Shown here: piece after piece, positions 45,225 through 57,616 of the stretch
Layout of the letters: every line of letters starts with the position of its first letter
How positions within the stretch are numbered: position 1 is the stretch's first letter
NCBI GenBank assembly: GCA_003550325.1
Contig: QKWP01000699.1
Coordinates: 104,703 to 168,702, forward strand
Origin: Gigaspora rosea
Taxonomy: Eukaryota; Glomeromycota; Glomeromycetes; Diversisporales; Gigasporaceae
Direction: 5' to 3'
DNA: 64,000 bases
Position numbers and translations under genes: made by a program
Notes under the pieces: model-generated
The model's input: the letters and a program-made list of their open reading frames with translations, nothing else
What the model was told of the DNA's origin: nothing
Database searches by the model: none

Positions 45225-47267
45225 TCAACCCCATTTTTTTTCGGGAGTTATATGAGTTGATGCAAGGAATACAATATTTTGAGGGGGTGTCTGGAATCCA
45301 TCATTTTTGTAATAGTTATTAAGAAAATGCTCATTAATCAAGTTAAGGGTTTGCTTAATTACAGATTTTACGAATAAAACCTCCATTATAATGAATCCAA
45401 GTGGTTAATATTTATTTAAACGACCAGGAACTTCATAAAATTTTCGACGATGGATGCGAGTAACATATCCCATCGGAAGATCTATGGTAATTATTTGCAT
45501 CATATTCGCTCCTTGGAGAAATTCCAGCTATTTGTAACTTTCTTAAAACATCTTCTTTCATATTGCATTCTGTTGCAAGTACATTAATCATATCTTTAAG
45601 CATCTTTGACATTTTTAAGGAATATGCTAAGAGTTTGGTTCCCTTTGTTACCTCCCCATTTCTTTCAGCTTCAATTGCGCCAAATTCAAGGCGCTTGTTG
45701 AGTAATCTAAAGATCCCAACCCCTTTTTGCCAAATGTTTTTCGGTTATTTTTAGACCTATCAATATTTTTTTTCTATCACTTGACGATAAACACATTCCT
45801 TCTCCTCGCACCAAATCAGTTTCCATCTTACGAAAAGCAAAATCAACTAAATGAGTCCAGATGATTATTTCGAACCACCCCTCTAGTTTTGAAGTTGAAG
45901 TAAAATCGTCTTCTCTTCTCCATAGGGAATACATTGACCTATACGCAAGGTTAATATAATCTAAATCTGTTGAATAAAGAGCATTATCAGAAAAAGGGGC
46001 TCAAAGATAACTTTTTGAAGGGTAGGTAAATTGTCTATATTGTATTTTTTCAAGAGATTCGCAATGTTTTCGTCGATTTTTGGTACTTGTTTTGGATTAG
46101 TGCAAAATATTTCGTTCCACCTATCAGCATCGTTTATGATAAAAGAGTATAAGTAAGAATCGTATTCTAATTTTCGTGCGTGATCATATATAACTTTTCG
46201 ATGACACGCCCAGATGAATTGAGAACCCACATTTTTGAGGGGCCAAGAGCTCGATAAGCAAGCTCAAAATTCGAAAAATCATAATCACTTTCTACTTCAT
46301 CATTATCAGTGGTGGACTCTTTAATATCAAATCGGTTTGATCGTCTTTTAAAATTGTAAAGGACGTCAATAATTATAGTTCCGTAACTGAAATATACTAT
46401 TGTTACTTACATTCCTGGACTCCTCACAATTGGAATCGGAACTTATATCTATATCTGTTGAGCTTTCAGTATAAGATACTACCTTCCTCTCTCTAAGGCC
46501 CTCTCGCTTGTGTTTAGTAGTAGATTCAGTAGTAGCTTTAGTAGTTGAAGTGTTCCCAGCAACGGTAAGAGAGTTTCCTGATAATGTCGAATTGTGGATG
46601 TTGTGGATATGAATCGAGGAACCAACGCTTATTTTACTTGAGTTACGTGTTTTTTCCCAATCCTTGACGAGTTGTTGGTCAGGTTTATTTCCTTTTTGCA
46701 AACAAGGTTCAAATTAATAATATTCTTAATATTCTTAACTAACATAACATGCTTTCCATCCTACTAGGTCAACGGTCGCTAGATCAGCGAATGGTCTTGA
46801 ACATCAGACAACCGATTGAAGAGTTACCTATGCCCTAGTAGGATCAGTGCTAGATCAGCGGTTGCTGAGTAAGCAAATGGCCTTGAACTTCAGACCACCG
46901 AGTGAGTTACCAACATGGGTCGTCTGTGCTCCAGTACTGATTTTGTGGCTCGGCGGCCGCGAAAAACGCGAATGGCCTTGAATGATCAAGCACCGAGAGC
47001 AGATCATGGGTCCTTGTCACGCCACTATTTTTCACTTGCATATTTAACAAAAAATTTACTTGCCTTACTGTATCTTCTGAGAAGCTCTTCTGCCTTTTCT
47101 TTTCTCTTTTTTTGTTCACTACGAACAATACATTTGAGTCACCTAATGTATCGATCCACTTTTTTGCCGTATGGTTCAAGGTCGCATTGCTTTAGAAATT
47201 CTATGATGTCCCATTTTGAAAGCTTTTGTTCGAAATATCCATAATATCCATTCCTATCTTTATCCAT
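45225..47267 (-). pseudogene. Broken multi-exon gene of unknown family
   Basis: From ATG at 47267: MDKDRNGYYGYFEQKLSKWD, then LEPYGKKVDRYIR, a TGA, and in the same frame EQKKRKEKAEELLRRYSK. After an intron rich in repeats (46740-47030), the exon at 46701-46366 is Ser/Thr-rich (SSIHIHNIHNSTLSGNSLTV, SYTESSTDIDISSDSNCEES). Then follow TTDNDEVESDYDFSNFELAY and, shifted, FIWACHRKVIYDHARKLEYD (46230-45961). After another shift comes WRREDDFTSTSKLEGWFEII (45934-45707), then pieces such as KEDVLRKLQIAGIS, ending GFQTPPQNIVF...KKWG and TGA at 45225. At least five small frame changes or stops. The layout of charged N-terminus, Ser-rich linker and conserved C-terminal part resembles a lineage-specific family I believe is expanded in Rhizophagus, but I cannot assign a function. 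Confidence 0.7.
46740..47030. repeat. GC-richer imperfect repeats inside an intron
   Basis: Three diverged ~75-bp units share GATCAGCGAATGG, CCTTGAAC and a CACCGAG...GAGTTACC core. Unlike the surrounding AT-rich DNA; probably an inserted short repeat in the intron of the gene at 45225-47267. Confidence 0.55.
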
Positions 47268-49140
47268 CCAATTTTGAAAGAAAGGGAAAAAATTATAATC
47301 TACGCGTATATGGGGTAGTTTTAAGGAAACTGTTACACAGTACGAAGTTCATAACGTGAACGATTTTGATTGGATCAATGTCCCAAATGTCCGATATTTC
47401 ACTTATAGGTTATATACGTATAGTCGCGTAAGCATACATTAACTCATTATTAACGCTGAAATATTTGCGCATTTATAAAATATAGAAAAACCATTGACTT
47501 ACAAAAAATTTATACATACTTCAAAAGTTAATTACTCTCTTGACACTTGTACACTTTCAAAAAAAGAATCTTTTTAGAACAGATAACCCTTAAATACCGT
47601 ATCACCTAACTATTCATCGCTAATACTGTAATCAATATTGTAATAGTGTGTATTATAGTCAATTAATAATGTGGTACTTAAAGAGAGAAACACCTATTCT
47701 GAAATGGATCAACATTAAGCCTATTTTTCAGCAAAAGTTTTTAAATTAAATAAATAGAATATATAAAGTGTTATATTATTTTTATAATAATGAAGACTCG
47801 CTTTGCTTGAAAATGACTTACGAAACATAAATTATAGATCACAACTCAGGTTCAAGTCAAAAATCCAGCCTCTAATAGAAACTATCGCCATAACAGATTT
47901 TATGTTTCTGCTAACGTTTGAAATACTCGAATCTCAAAAATTTTGAAAATTCATGTGGCTTGTTATCAGGGACACAACATTCACATGACCTACCAGGGAC
48001 AATGATTGTTTGCGGCGATTATAATATGAATTTTTGGCGACATAAATAAACTTTTTTTCGTTAGAATGAAAAGACACAAGCTTCTGAATTAGAATAATTC
48101 TTTTAAAAGAAAAAAAACAATTATCTAATTTTCCAATCTGATAATCTAATTGCGTTTTGCAAAAAGATCATGAACATTAGGTCATGAGATATCAAAATTC
48201 TCCAAATTAACCCTTTCCACCTTATTTAAATTCAAATAACGGATATTATTCGGTCTACCAAATCATGTTGAGGATTCACAGAAAATGAGATATGATGGAA
48301 ATCTTTGAACAAAATTTTTTAGGTATATAAAGGTTTTTAATACATAGCGATAGTATTCCGAACGACACTACAATGTCAACACTTCCAAAATTAAGTTTTC
48401 ACTTGAATTCATGTCTAGTATGTTTTGTACGAATATTTATAGCAAAGATTGCTTTTAAAAACTGGTAGATCTTAAAAAGGTTTCGAATATAAGATAAGCT
48501 TTCATAATAAATACATTACACTAATAAAAAAAAAAAGTTCAAGAATTTATTAATTATTATATATCTGGATATAACCCAAGTTATAATTTCAAATAGCCAA
48601 GAATTTATTAATGTTTGTCGAAATTGCATTGAGGATTATAATCAACAAAATAAAAGTAAAACTTATAAAATTATTTCATTTAAAAAGTTTTAATATAAGA
48701 ATATGCCTTGAAAATATCATTTAACAAAGATAAAACTCGTGATATACATTCTATGGCTATTATATTGATCAACAATACACAGTAATCGATCATCACTGAA
48801 ATCGAATCGGTCAACAATCATTCAGTCAATTTTTTACCAGATGCCCAAAGTTTATGAGTACAGCTGTAAACTAGATCATTAATATTTAGAAGATGATTCC
48901 ATTAGATAAACCGTATATACGATAACGAACATATTTGATCATTAAAATCAGCCACATCAAATTGATTATTTAAATTTGATTCTTAGTACAGCTTTGAATC
49001 TCAGTCGAATAAGATGACGACATCGATGATATCGCAAGATCGATTTCATATAACTTTTATCAATAATTATTAGTATCGCACATATTATATTTCATGTTAC
49101 ATTGCAACAATCTATCTAAACTCCAACTCTAATCTAACGT
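47268..49140. other. Spacer, no gene recognised
   Basis: AT-rich, no frame, splice pattern or repeat end I can support. Confidence 0.45.
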
Positions 49141-49620
49141 AAACCCTTAACTCTATACTAAAGAATTGTTGCGCGATGATTCCCACCTTTCAACAAAGAA
49201 AATCCTTCATTTTACGTCAACCAACTTTCATCAAGATCTCAAAGAATTACTATCTAAATACGCTGATGAAACTCAACAGTCCATCAGAGAACCCATACAC
49301 TTCAAAAGAAACCAACGGTATAACGACAATCAGCGACGGCTCCTGAAAACGGTGACACCAATGTTACACCAAGTTAACACTGCCGGGAAAGATGAACCTA
49401 CGAAGCGGCAGAAATGCGTCATCAAGCAACGATATCAACACCAGGCATCTACACCAGCAAACAACGAAACAACAACAATTCAATGACGCGAGATATTGTA
49501 ATACTAAAAAAAAAGCAATACGAGCAAAAGAGCAAAAAAAATCCAATACATACATATGCAATCTAGCGACACGACGTATACTTATTTGTGCCTGTAATAC
49601 AAACCATATGTAGAATAGAT
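49141..49620 (+). other. Possible coding remnant
   Basis: Base composition is less AT-rich than the flanks, and frames overlap: a 106-codon frame from 49166 and a 73-codon frame from 49392 starting MNLRSGRNASSSND. Neither has a recognisable domain. It may be a gene fragment with a frame change; I would not name it. Confidence 0.25.
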
Positions 49621-49849
49621 TGATATATTCAAAAAAAAGGTAAGAAAAAAAAATGCGAAAATGAGTATCTAATCAACTAAATAAAAGTGTCAGGAATGCA
49701 ACTTTGCATAAAATACACCCTATTTCTTAGCTATTGCTATCTATCCTGAATTTACTTATTATGTTTTAGTAGCTGTTTTAGTATTATGTCGATCTATTCC
49801 ATATATGGGGATCGTCCTCGTGTATCGAACCTAAAAATAGTTCATGATC

Positions 49850-50065
49850 AATGTTTCCCAACACACATTTTTCAAGTTTTCCCAATACACTTTTTTTTTT
49901 TTTTTAAGTTTCCCAACACATTTTTTTTTCAAGTTTCCCACACACATTTTTTTCAAGTTTCCCAACATACATTTTTTTTCAAGTTTCCCAACACATTTTT
50001 TTTTAAAATTTTCCAGCGTACGTTTTTTTCAAGTTTCCCAACACACTTTTTTTTCAAGTTTTCTA
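49850..50065. repeat. ~30-bp tandem repeat, eight units
   Basis: Units of TTTCAAGTTTCCCAACACA separated by T-runs. It lies just upstream of the gene starting at 50211. Confidence 0.8.
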
Positions 50066-50792
50066 TTTTCTTTTATTTGTACAGTACTAGTAAGCTTTCT
50101 GATTGTGCCATCTCTCTCTCTCTTTTCTGTGTCGTCTTTTCAATGAAAGCTAATAAAGAGAAATATCACAGCTATAAAGACAATGTGGTGGGTCTATCTA
50201 GCAAATCACTATGCAACTTTTATATGATATCTTTAATACTAATTGTTCTTCTACACTTACCAAGGAGAGTTCTAATATCAAAAAAAGTTCTAATACATCC
50301 GTCAAAAAAAGGTCTAATATATCAGTTCAAACGTTTTCTATGTTTGAACTTTCGAAACAGTTTGATATGGTAAGCTTGCTTAGTATGGGTTATTTAGCGT
50401 ACCGCATGTCATAAGTCACGCTGCTCTTGTAGGATGAACTCATGTGCTGTGTGTATGGCATGAGTGACGGGGAGTGTAAGGCAAATCTGCGGTTGTAATG
50501 ATAATATCTTTAATACTAAATTTATTTTTATTTTATTTTTTTTAAGTTAATGTTCGAAGAAAAGAAACTGGTTACACGATATTTATAAAGAAATCATTTA
50601 CAAAAGAATGGCATTCATGGTATTTTTATTGATGGAAAATTAATTATCAGACGGTTCAATTCAATTGATTTAATAATAAAATGCTTGATAGCTGATGGTT
50701 CATCTCTTGTGCTTTCAGCTGATGTGATGAAATTTATAAAGACTGTAAACGAAAAGCGTAAAGAAGCTTATAGTTTTTTGGTAACCTACTAC

Positions 50793-50942
50793 TAGAGATG
50801 GGCACCATACACATGATTGCATGCATGCATGCAATTAATTCTGGCCAGCATTAAGAAATTAAATCATAACTTTGGTCAAACATGCATGCATGCATGCAAC
50901 AAATGCATGCTAAAATGAAATTTTGTATTTTGCCCATCTCTA
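50793..50942. mobile_element. hAT-type MITE of TGCATGCA words, 150 bp
   Basis: Perfect inverted ends TAGAGATGGGCA. The left flank is CCTACTAC (50785-50792) and the right flank CACTAC (50943-50948), readable as an 8-bp duplication with 2 bases lost. ATGCATGCATGCA runs lie inside both ends. Inserted in an exon. Confidence 0.8.
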
Positions 50943-51078
50943 CACTACTTCGCGTTTACTGAGAGATCTTTTGAAGTGATTGAAAGACTACGAACACTCC
51001 CTTACGATTCGTCTGATTCTGGTTCTCAACAAGGTGTAAGGAAGTCTCGGAAGACGTCATTATGTGAAATGCTGAAAT

Positions 51079-52509
51079 TAGAGATGGGAAAAATGCGCAT
51101 TAATGCGCATGATATATAAAATGCGCATGATACTGCATGATAAAAAATTTTTTTCTAATTTTTATCTTTATTATTGATAATATATCTAAACAACGATACT
51201 ACATATTGATTCTTAATCAGATTTTGCCTATTTATATATAAATTTTTACAAATTAACTATCATCGTTGCTTATCTTATATAATTTGACACCTGATCCGTG
51301 GCTCTGCCACGGGAGTTTTGTATAAAACGTTAAAATCTTGTTAAAATCTGTAAATTCGTATTATATAATATTCATAAATATGCTGAGCTAGTTTGCATTT
51401 AATCATCACAAAAAAATTCTGTTACTGAACATACTATTCTATTAACTACAGTATATGGTTAAGATTGAGTTGGTTTGCATTAAAATTATGTTACTATAAA
51501 TTCTGACACAGAATTCACACTCTATTTCAGTATCACAGTACATGATCGTGCCAGTTTTTATCATAATTATTGTGATTTTTATCATGAGTTTTTATAAAAA
51601 ATTCTATTACAAAATTTGTCCGCTATACCAGTAATTGCAATATATAGTGTGTTATTTTGAATTAGTATAAGCTAACTATAAAAAGTTTATGAATGCCAAT
51701 TTTTCAAATAAGTGTTGCAAAGAGAAAACCTTATATTGCTATATTAGTTTAGCACACTGATCACCTTTTGAACATAACTGTGATTTTATTGGTTGGTTGA
51801 TCGACATAAAACTACGAGTCACTGAGAAAATTAGTTGATTATCAGATAATCTGGCGGCAAAAAAAATCGACCAAAAATCCTAGAAATCAATCATCTAAAT
51901 ATTTGGTTGAATGTAATTTTTTTTGATATTCGCTAATATCTTCACTATTTTTTTATTAATCATATGTTCATATGTTTTATCTATAGCGGAGCATTTGTCG
52001 TGTTCTTGCACTTGTTCTTGAAACTTGCACTTATTCTTGAACTTGAGACAATTATACAAAACGTTTTCAAATTCGTGAACTTTTTTAGCCCAAAATAGTT
52101 TGTAAATATTAGGCAATCCAGCAACAAAAGTAAATTTGGAAAATTCACGTTTCACGATTTTGTGTTGTTTAAGGGCGTTAATAAGAGCATTAAAAAATGG
52201 TATAATAATTACTCGAATGTTATAATAATTACTCGACCATGATAATAGTCATAATCATTTTACGTATTTCAGTTAGTATTCCTACATTTAGATCAAATTT
52301 TTCTGATACACCAATCAAAAATGTTAAAGCGAATAGACTCAGATTGAAGTATATAGATAGGTTAGAATGTTAATTATACTTATTTTATATTTAATTTTTC
52401 TATATAAAATTTTGATGGGATAAAATGCGCATGATTCGGAAACATGCGCATTAATGCGCATTCATGCGCATGATTGAGGAATCATGCGCACGCATGAAAC
52501 CCATCTCTA
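51079..52509. mobile_element. hAT-type element with ATGCGCAT words, 1.43 kb
   Basis: Inverted ends TAGAGATGGG, exact 8-bp flanks GCTGAAAT (51071-51078 and 52510-52517). ATGCGCAT is repeated close to both ends (51092-51140, 52430-52495). Carries an 86-codon frame on minus (52155-51895, e.g. VHEFENVLYNCLKFKNKCKF) that may be captured host coding sequence; it is not a hAT transposase that I can recognise. Confidence 0.88.
51895..52155 (-). CDS. 86-codon ORF carried inside a hAT-type element
   Basis: The protein is Lys-rich with a GLPNIYKLFWAKKVHEF start and a MINKKIVKILANIKKNYIQP end. No family recognised. It could be an exon of a host gene picked up by the element or a relic of its own gene. 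It stands out from the very AT-rich, stop-rich DNA around it. Confidence 0.35.
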   Translation of the reverse strand: MKREFSKFTFVAGLPNIYKLFWAKKVHEFENVLYNCLKFKNKCKFQEQVQEHDKCSAIDKTYEHMINKKIVKILANIKKNYIQPNI

Positions 52510-52964
52510 GCTGAAATCTTAGAAAATTACTTTCATTGGAAACGGTTGGTCGTAACAGTCATGCGCGGGTTTAACTTTCGTGATAACATGGGCGCGACTT
52601 TAAATAAGGGTTAAAAAGTTTTTTTCCTGTATGTTTGTACGGAGTTGTGTCAACAGTTTTGCCTTCTCTGGATAGTGAAAGTGAGACGCAAAAATCGCCA
52701 TCACCTCCAGAAACACGGGAAATTTCAATATTAGGCCCAACGTAAATGTCGATTGTAGCAAGAAGTTACGTGAAAGAACACTATTGGTAGCAAACTCTGA
52801 AAGAACAATAAGGTTCTTTGAAAAAATGAAAATCATGGTGCTTACGTTCTGCCTGGTCAGTCTACAGTCATCGATAAATTCAACTGCTTAGTTGTGCGCA
52901 TTTACTTTTGGATATTGACACAATTTATATTTTATAAACTTCATATATGTGTTAATTTTTTTAG

Positions 52965-53211
52965 CTGAAGAAACCAAAAGTTACGATGGAACAAAAGATG
53001 ACGCATATGCCGAATAACGAACTCATAGATTCATTGTTTGGTGTTTTTGAGAAATATGCTTATTGGGCATTTAGGGTCTTAAAAGATTATGTAAAGCAAC
53101 CGGAAGTAATAATAATTCTTTCTTGATTTACTAATTTAGCTTTTAATTTAAATTATTATAAAGTCTTATCTCGAAGAGATGCTGAATGAAATAAATAAAA
53201 TAAAGATCTAG
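52965..53211 (+). pseudogene. C-terminal winged-helix exons of TFIIF beta-like gene (fragment)
   Basis: The first exon (52965-53105, after TTTTTTTAG) encodes a basic stretch then MPNNELIDSLFGVFEKYAYW and FRVLKDYVKQPE. A 58-nt intron (53106-53163) joins it in phase to SYLEEMLNEINKIKI and TAG. This matches the conserved NELLDLLF...EKYxYW...KQPExYLxExLxEI pattern of the C-terminal domain of TFIIF beta (Tfg2/RAP30), which binds DNA in the pol II initiation complex. Known family members continue for another ~20 residues with a KPE-like end, missing here, and I cannot find the N-terminal dimerisation domain upstream. So this is a fragment or a truncated paralogue. 52640-52900 may hold an upstream piece (SLDSESETQKSPSPPETREI), unproven. 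Confidence 0.55.
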
Positions 53212-54061
53212 AATTTTAGATAATCAAGCATTAGAATATCTGAAAGAAATTCATTTCTTTATTACGATAAATTTATCGAAAATAGGTAATCTTATAAGTT
53301 AGAAGCATTATACGTAAAATAAAACAACAGTTTAAGAAAAATACTGAGGTTTGTTTTAAATACTGTATGACATGCCAAATTTGCTTTGATTATCTGTAAA
53401 TTAAAATTTAAAACTATTTCTTAGAGGACTGATAAATTCGAATTATACTCCGAAAAATAGATTCGTTTTTTTTTTAAAAAAAAAAACTAGACCCTTAAGA
53501 CTTATTAAGACTACTAGTATGTATTCGTCGACGGTTCTCAAAAATTATTAAATACTGTTTTTAAAATTAATGATTAGTACAGTATATAAATATTCTAATA
53601 TATTAAATATCATTATAATGATCGGCAAAAATCCTGTTTGCAAAATTCTGTAAATTTTGCAGATCATCAAAAAATAGTGAAAATGCAAACCGCAATATGT
53701 TAGGATTATAAAATTTAGTAATATTAGAATTAAATATCTTTGATTTGCATATGTTAGATCAGCATTTAGAGAAATATTAAATTAAATCAATTATAAATAA
53801 TATTATGAAAGCAATTAAAAATCTAAATACCGATATAAAATAAGTAATAATATCTAATTATAAATACTTTAAGCTTTATATCAAATTACAAAAGGAAATT
53901 CAGCAGAATCGATAAATTTACTTTGTAAAACTGCTATTATAGATAATTAGTTTTAACTGAATAAATATAACATAATTTTTTGAAATAAGTACCTTTAATT
54001 GCACTTGGTATCCTTTGACTATTTATTATTTTACAAAGTTCTGAATAAACAACTCAAGTAA
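53212..54061. other. AT-rich spacer
   Basis: No gene or repeat recognised. Confidence 0.45.
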
Positions 54062-54367
54062 TAGGAGGTTTCAGACCTAAGATTCAGGATTCTGATTTCG
54101 AATTAAATCAGTGACCTATTTATTTTAAAATCAATGATTTATAAATCCTATCTACTTTTATTTGTATGCTTATTTATATTAATAATGAATTCTTTTACGA
54201 TCGTAAATTTCTTTCGAAATTCTATCAAAAAAAGTTTGCATGCTTTATTTCCGGATAACTCCTATTTCAACTCCTATTTCATTTTCTGGTTTCAAAATTT
54301 CAAAGCAGAAATAGGACATTTCGAACTCCCGCTTATTTTCAAAATAAGTTAACTCTGAAACCCCCTA
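54062..54367. mobile_element. Candidate MITE, 306 bp
   Basis: The left end TAGGAGGTTTCAGA and right end read inward TAGGGGGTTTCAGA are inverted copies. Interior words TTTCGAA and CTCCTATTTC recur. The flanks do not form a clear duplication. Confidence 0.5.
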
Positions 54368-54539
54368 ATGTTATTAATTTATGTTATCAGTATTACCATT
54401 TAGCGATTATAAAAAAACCATGGATCAACGAAAGGATGAATTCTGTTTCTTCTTTTTCAGAATCTACTACAAACGCGCGGCGAAAATTTTTAGTAATAAT
54501 TCGTCGATCCATAACGATACGTGAAATGATAATGTAAAA

Positions 54540-54777
54540 AGAGTGAAGTACTTGACAATTATTCAATCATTGAAAAGTTTGACCAAAAAAAGGACGTCTT
54601 GATCGGTAAAACGATCTTCTCCTAATAAAATTTTTCTTGCTGACGTATTAAATTTTCATCACGTCTTTTATTCATTGAAATAATCAATACAATTGGTTCG
54701 TTAAACCATTTTTTTAATAATTAAAATTTACTCTCAAACCCGTTCCGACAGATTGATTAAGGTGCTTGAGAATACCC
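54540..54777. mobile_element. Partial relative of the element at 15696-16356
   Basis: Its right end GATTGATTAAGGTGCTTGAG followed by AATACCCT matches that of the 15696 element (GAACACCCT there), preceded by TTCCGACAG versus TTCCGATCC. The left end was not found. Confidence 0.5.
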
Positions 54778-56930
54778 TTATTCATAGAAACATAAAGTGA
54801 ATGTAACACAGGTAGAACAATAAGTCTTTTCGATAAGTATTCTCTTCAAAAATCCTTGGTGTGATATTCAACCTTTTAAATATCTTCTAAGCATTTTTAA
54901 CCTTTTTAGTTGTGAATTTAGATAATCCAGAAAAGAATGTTATCATAACTTGAGAAACCGATGACACGATAATTTAGGGTAAGATTAGCGTTAGCGAAAT
55001 TTTGAACACGAAAGGTAGTTTCATAAGCAAAATTACGAGTTATAATCGATTCTTCGAAATTCACGTTTCACCTGATCTTATTATCTGATTGTTAAAAAAT
55101 ATTTGAAATAGTTACATATTACATCAAAGATTTTTGAAGGAATACTTGTAAAAAAAAATTATTGTTCTACCCATGTAAACGAGATATTAGACCATATTTT
55201 TAAATTTATGATCCACTAATAAAAAATATTATTCAGATCATCCTAAATGCACATTTCTCTTAAGCCAACTAATATACTGTATTTTCTATCTTATTAATTT
55301 TTATAATAAATTGTTAATTTGCCAAAATTATATAGCCAATAATTTAACATTTATTAGGTCATACAAATTTAATTACTTGGTTTTCATAACATGAATTTTT
55401 TAAATTGAACCGGCCGGCCGACATTTTTTTTTTTTTAAAAAAAAAAAATTTCATATAAAAAGCTTTATAAAATTTATATTGAAGAGCTACAAATTAACCA
55501 ATCAAATCGTAAATATTCACGAAGACGAAAACGAAGAAAAAAAAACAGAAAATTAAAGCTTAACCCTACATCGAAGTATAATAAAAAATGTTGAGGGTGC
55601 AATTTATCTATAATGCTTGCCTAATCTCAACCTTAAACCAGTTCAAACTCTATTTAATTAATTCTCTTTGGACACGCATCCAAATTAAGAAATTTAAAAA
55701 TGGATCGGTGATATTGATCCCAAATATCGTAAATAGTATCGTAACATTGCTTCGATATGAATTGAACAACCAACGTGGTACACTTTTTCTATTTTTCGAA
55801 TGCAATTGTGAATTAATCGTGTTTGGGCGGGTTTGTCTGGGGATGATTTTATCCGCGAAGAAATCTACCGGAAAGTTAAAAAGATCATATCAAGAACTGT
55901 TAATTATGGAATATAAATCCAGTATAAATTTCTTTGATTTCATTAAGTGTTCTTTACCTTTTACAAATCTCTCATTAAAAGATCGATTTTTCCTGTTTTT
56001 CAGGACAATTTATATCTATAATCCAATTCTGTCTCACTGCAAATGTTATAACTGCTCGCATTAATATTATGGCATCACCATAAGTTTGTACTTTATGTTC
56101 CTATAATGATATTGAAGTATTAAAAGAGTTAAATCAAAACACAATCGCCTTATCACATACGCTTAAATATTTATTTAATCAAAGCGTGATTAATAAAAGC
56201 AGCAATATAGTTCTGTCTATATAATAAATTATACATACTTGATAGACTAATCATCCGTCATAATTCGCAGTAACATGATCTTCGACAGAAAAGTGGCAAT
56301 TCGACACGTAATACGTCACGTTTGATAAGAAATATCATCATGACATAAAGTAAGTCGTAAAGTAAGCCATTATATACGATATTAAACCTCTATATTGTTG
56401 CCCTAGATGGAGAAAAGACGATTCAAGCGAAAAAAATTCATCCCCAGCTCAATTTAAAGGAGATATAGCGAAATAACGAATGTTTGCTAGTGAAAAAAAC
56501 TGCGAATACAATTCTTTTACCTTGCTCTTTAATTAACAGGAATACAGCACTCATTCTTCGTATTTAGACTTCATATAATATGATATTTAATATGAGCTAA
56601 AAATATATGATAATTAATTTACCCATTCTCGATTTAATCCAACAAGTGTAAAATGCCAAGAAAATACTCATATACAGATTAATATACATCGTTAACAATG
56701 TAATAAAATAAATTCACGAAATACACGCTTATGAATAAAAACACTACGTGTCTGCAAAAGTGAATTTATTATGTATGCGAATTGAGCCACCAGACCCACT
56801 TTACTAATATAAGAATGAATAACAGCTAAGTTATATAACTTTTATTATATTAAAACATTATATGTGCAAAAAGAAATCTAAACTTCATAGTTAGTTATAG
56901 ACAAGATAGATATTTGCTTTATTCTCATGA
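54778..56930. other. Spacer with one doubtful ORF
   Basis: A 158-codon frame at 55588-56064 has no recognisable domain and a second frame overlaps it (FIREEIYRKVKKIISRTVNY at about 55845). It may be a gene remnant. A CCGGCCGGCCG island lies at 55412-55421 beside a T-run/A-run pair. Nothing else supported. Confidence 0.35.
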
Positions 56931-57616
56931 TAGTTCAAGCAACCGCTTAAGTTGTGGAGAATTGAGAAATTCGGTCATAAATTTTATTTGTAGAGGTGGT
57001 GTAAATTGTTGATTGCATCCTTTAAAATCTTCGGAAAGTTTATTTACTCGTTTCTGTTAATGAGAAATTTGTTGTAAGCCTCATAAATGGGTTCTCATCA
57101 TAAACCGAAAATGGTAATGAAATAGGACAAACAATATGTACCTCTAATGCTATGAAGTGACAAAAATTTTGATTCTATTAATGGCATTGAAGCCTTATCA
57201 ATTACCATTCTGGTTCTTTATGAGAAGTATAATCCAAATCTAAAGTCCATGAAAAAAGATTCGACCACATCGCCTAGATTATAAAATATGGCAGATTTTC
57301 AAAAATATGCATATACAAAAATAGCAGCAATCCATTGTATAAATACCTATATTCATTAAGAGTCCTGTTTCACCTGGACCACCTTTTAAATTCAGTTGTT
57401 GATTTATCGACTTCTTTGCTCTTAAATGTACTTTAATGAAGTCTTTCTTCTTTTTAAGTGGAGTTACTCCAAGCGGTTTGATCTCAGAGTTAAGCATAGG
57501 TATATCGTCAACAACACAACAAAAGTCGGGACGTTTTCTTGTGTTACTTACGGTACGATTAAATCGAACTTCGTATTCCGCAAGACGTCTGAAAAACAAA
57601 GGATTTATATAAGGAT

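Larger units (their letters stand above)
50211..52620 (+). pseudogene. Gene of unknown function split by two hAT-type insertions
   Basis: Exon 1 (50211-50369) encodes a Ser/Lys-rich start, SSNIKKSSNTSVKKRSNISV, and ends at GTAAGC. Exon 2 from 50547 (after TTTTTTTAAG) is in matching phase, has one in-frame TAA at 50586, then IHGIFIDGKLIIRRFNSIDL and VLSADVMKFIKTVNEKRKEA. It is split at 50793 by a MITE; the reading resumes after it as FAFTERSFEVIERLRTLPYD. It is split again at 51079 by a 1.4-kb element, beyond which another frame gives ENYFHWKRLVVTVMRGFNFR to about 52620. Removing each insertion and one target repeat restores continuous sequence at the first site; at the second a 1-nt shift remains. 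Family not recognised. Confidence 0.55.

Noticed and set aside
55405-55460. CCGGCCGG island with T-run/A-run as a terminator
   Set aside because: No transcript or gene end nearby supports it; eukaryotic terminators are not recognised this way.
55588-56064. 158-codon ORF as a named gene
   Set aside because: No domain or splice support and a second overlapping frame is equally plausible; kept only as a doubtful remnant.
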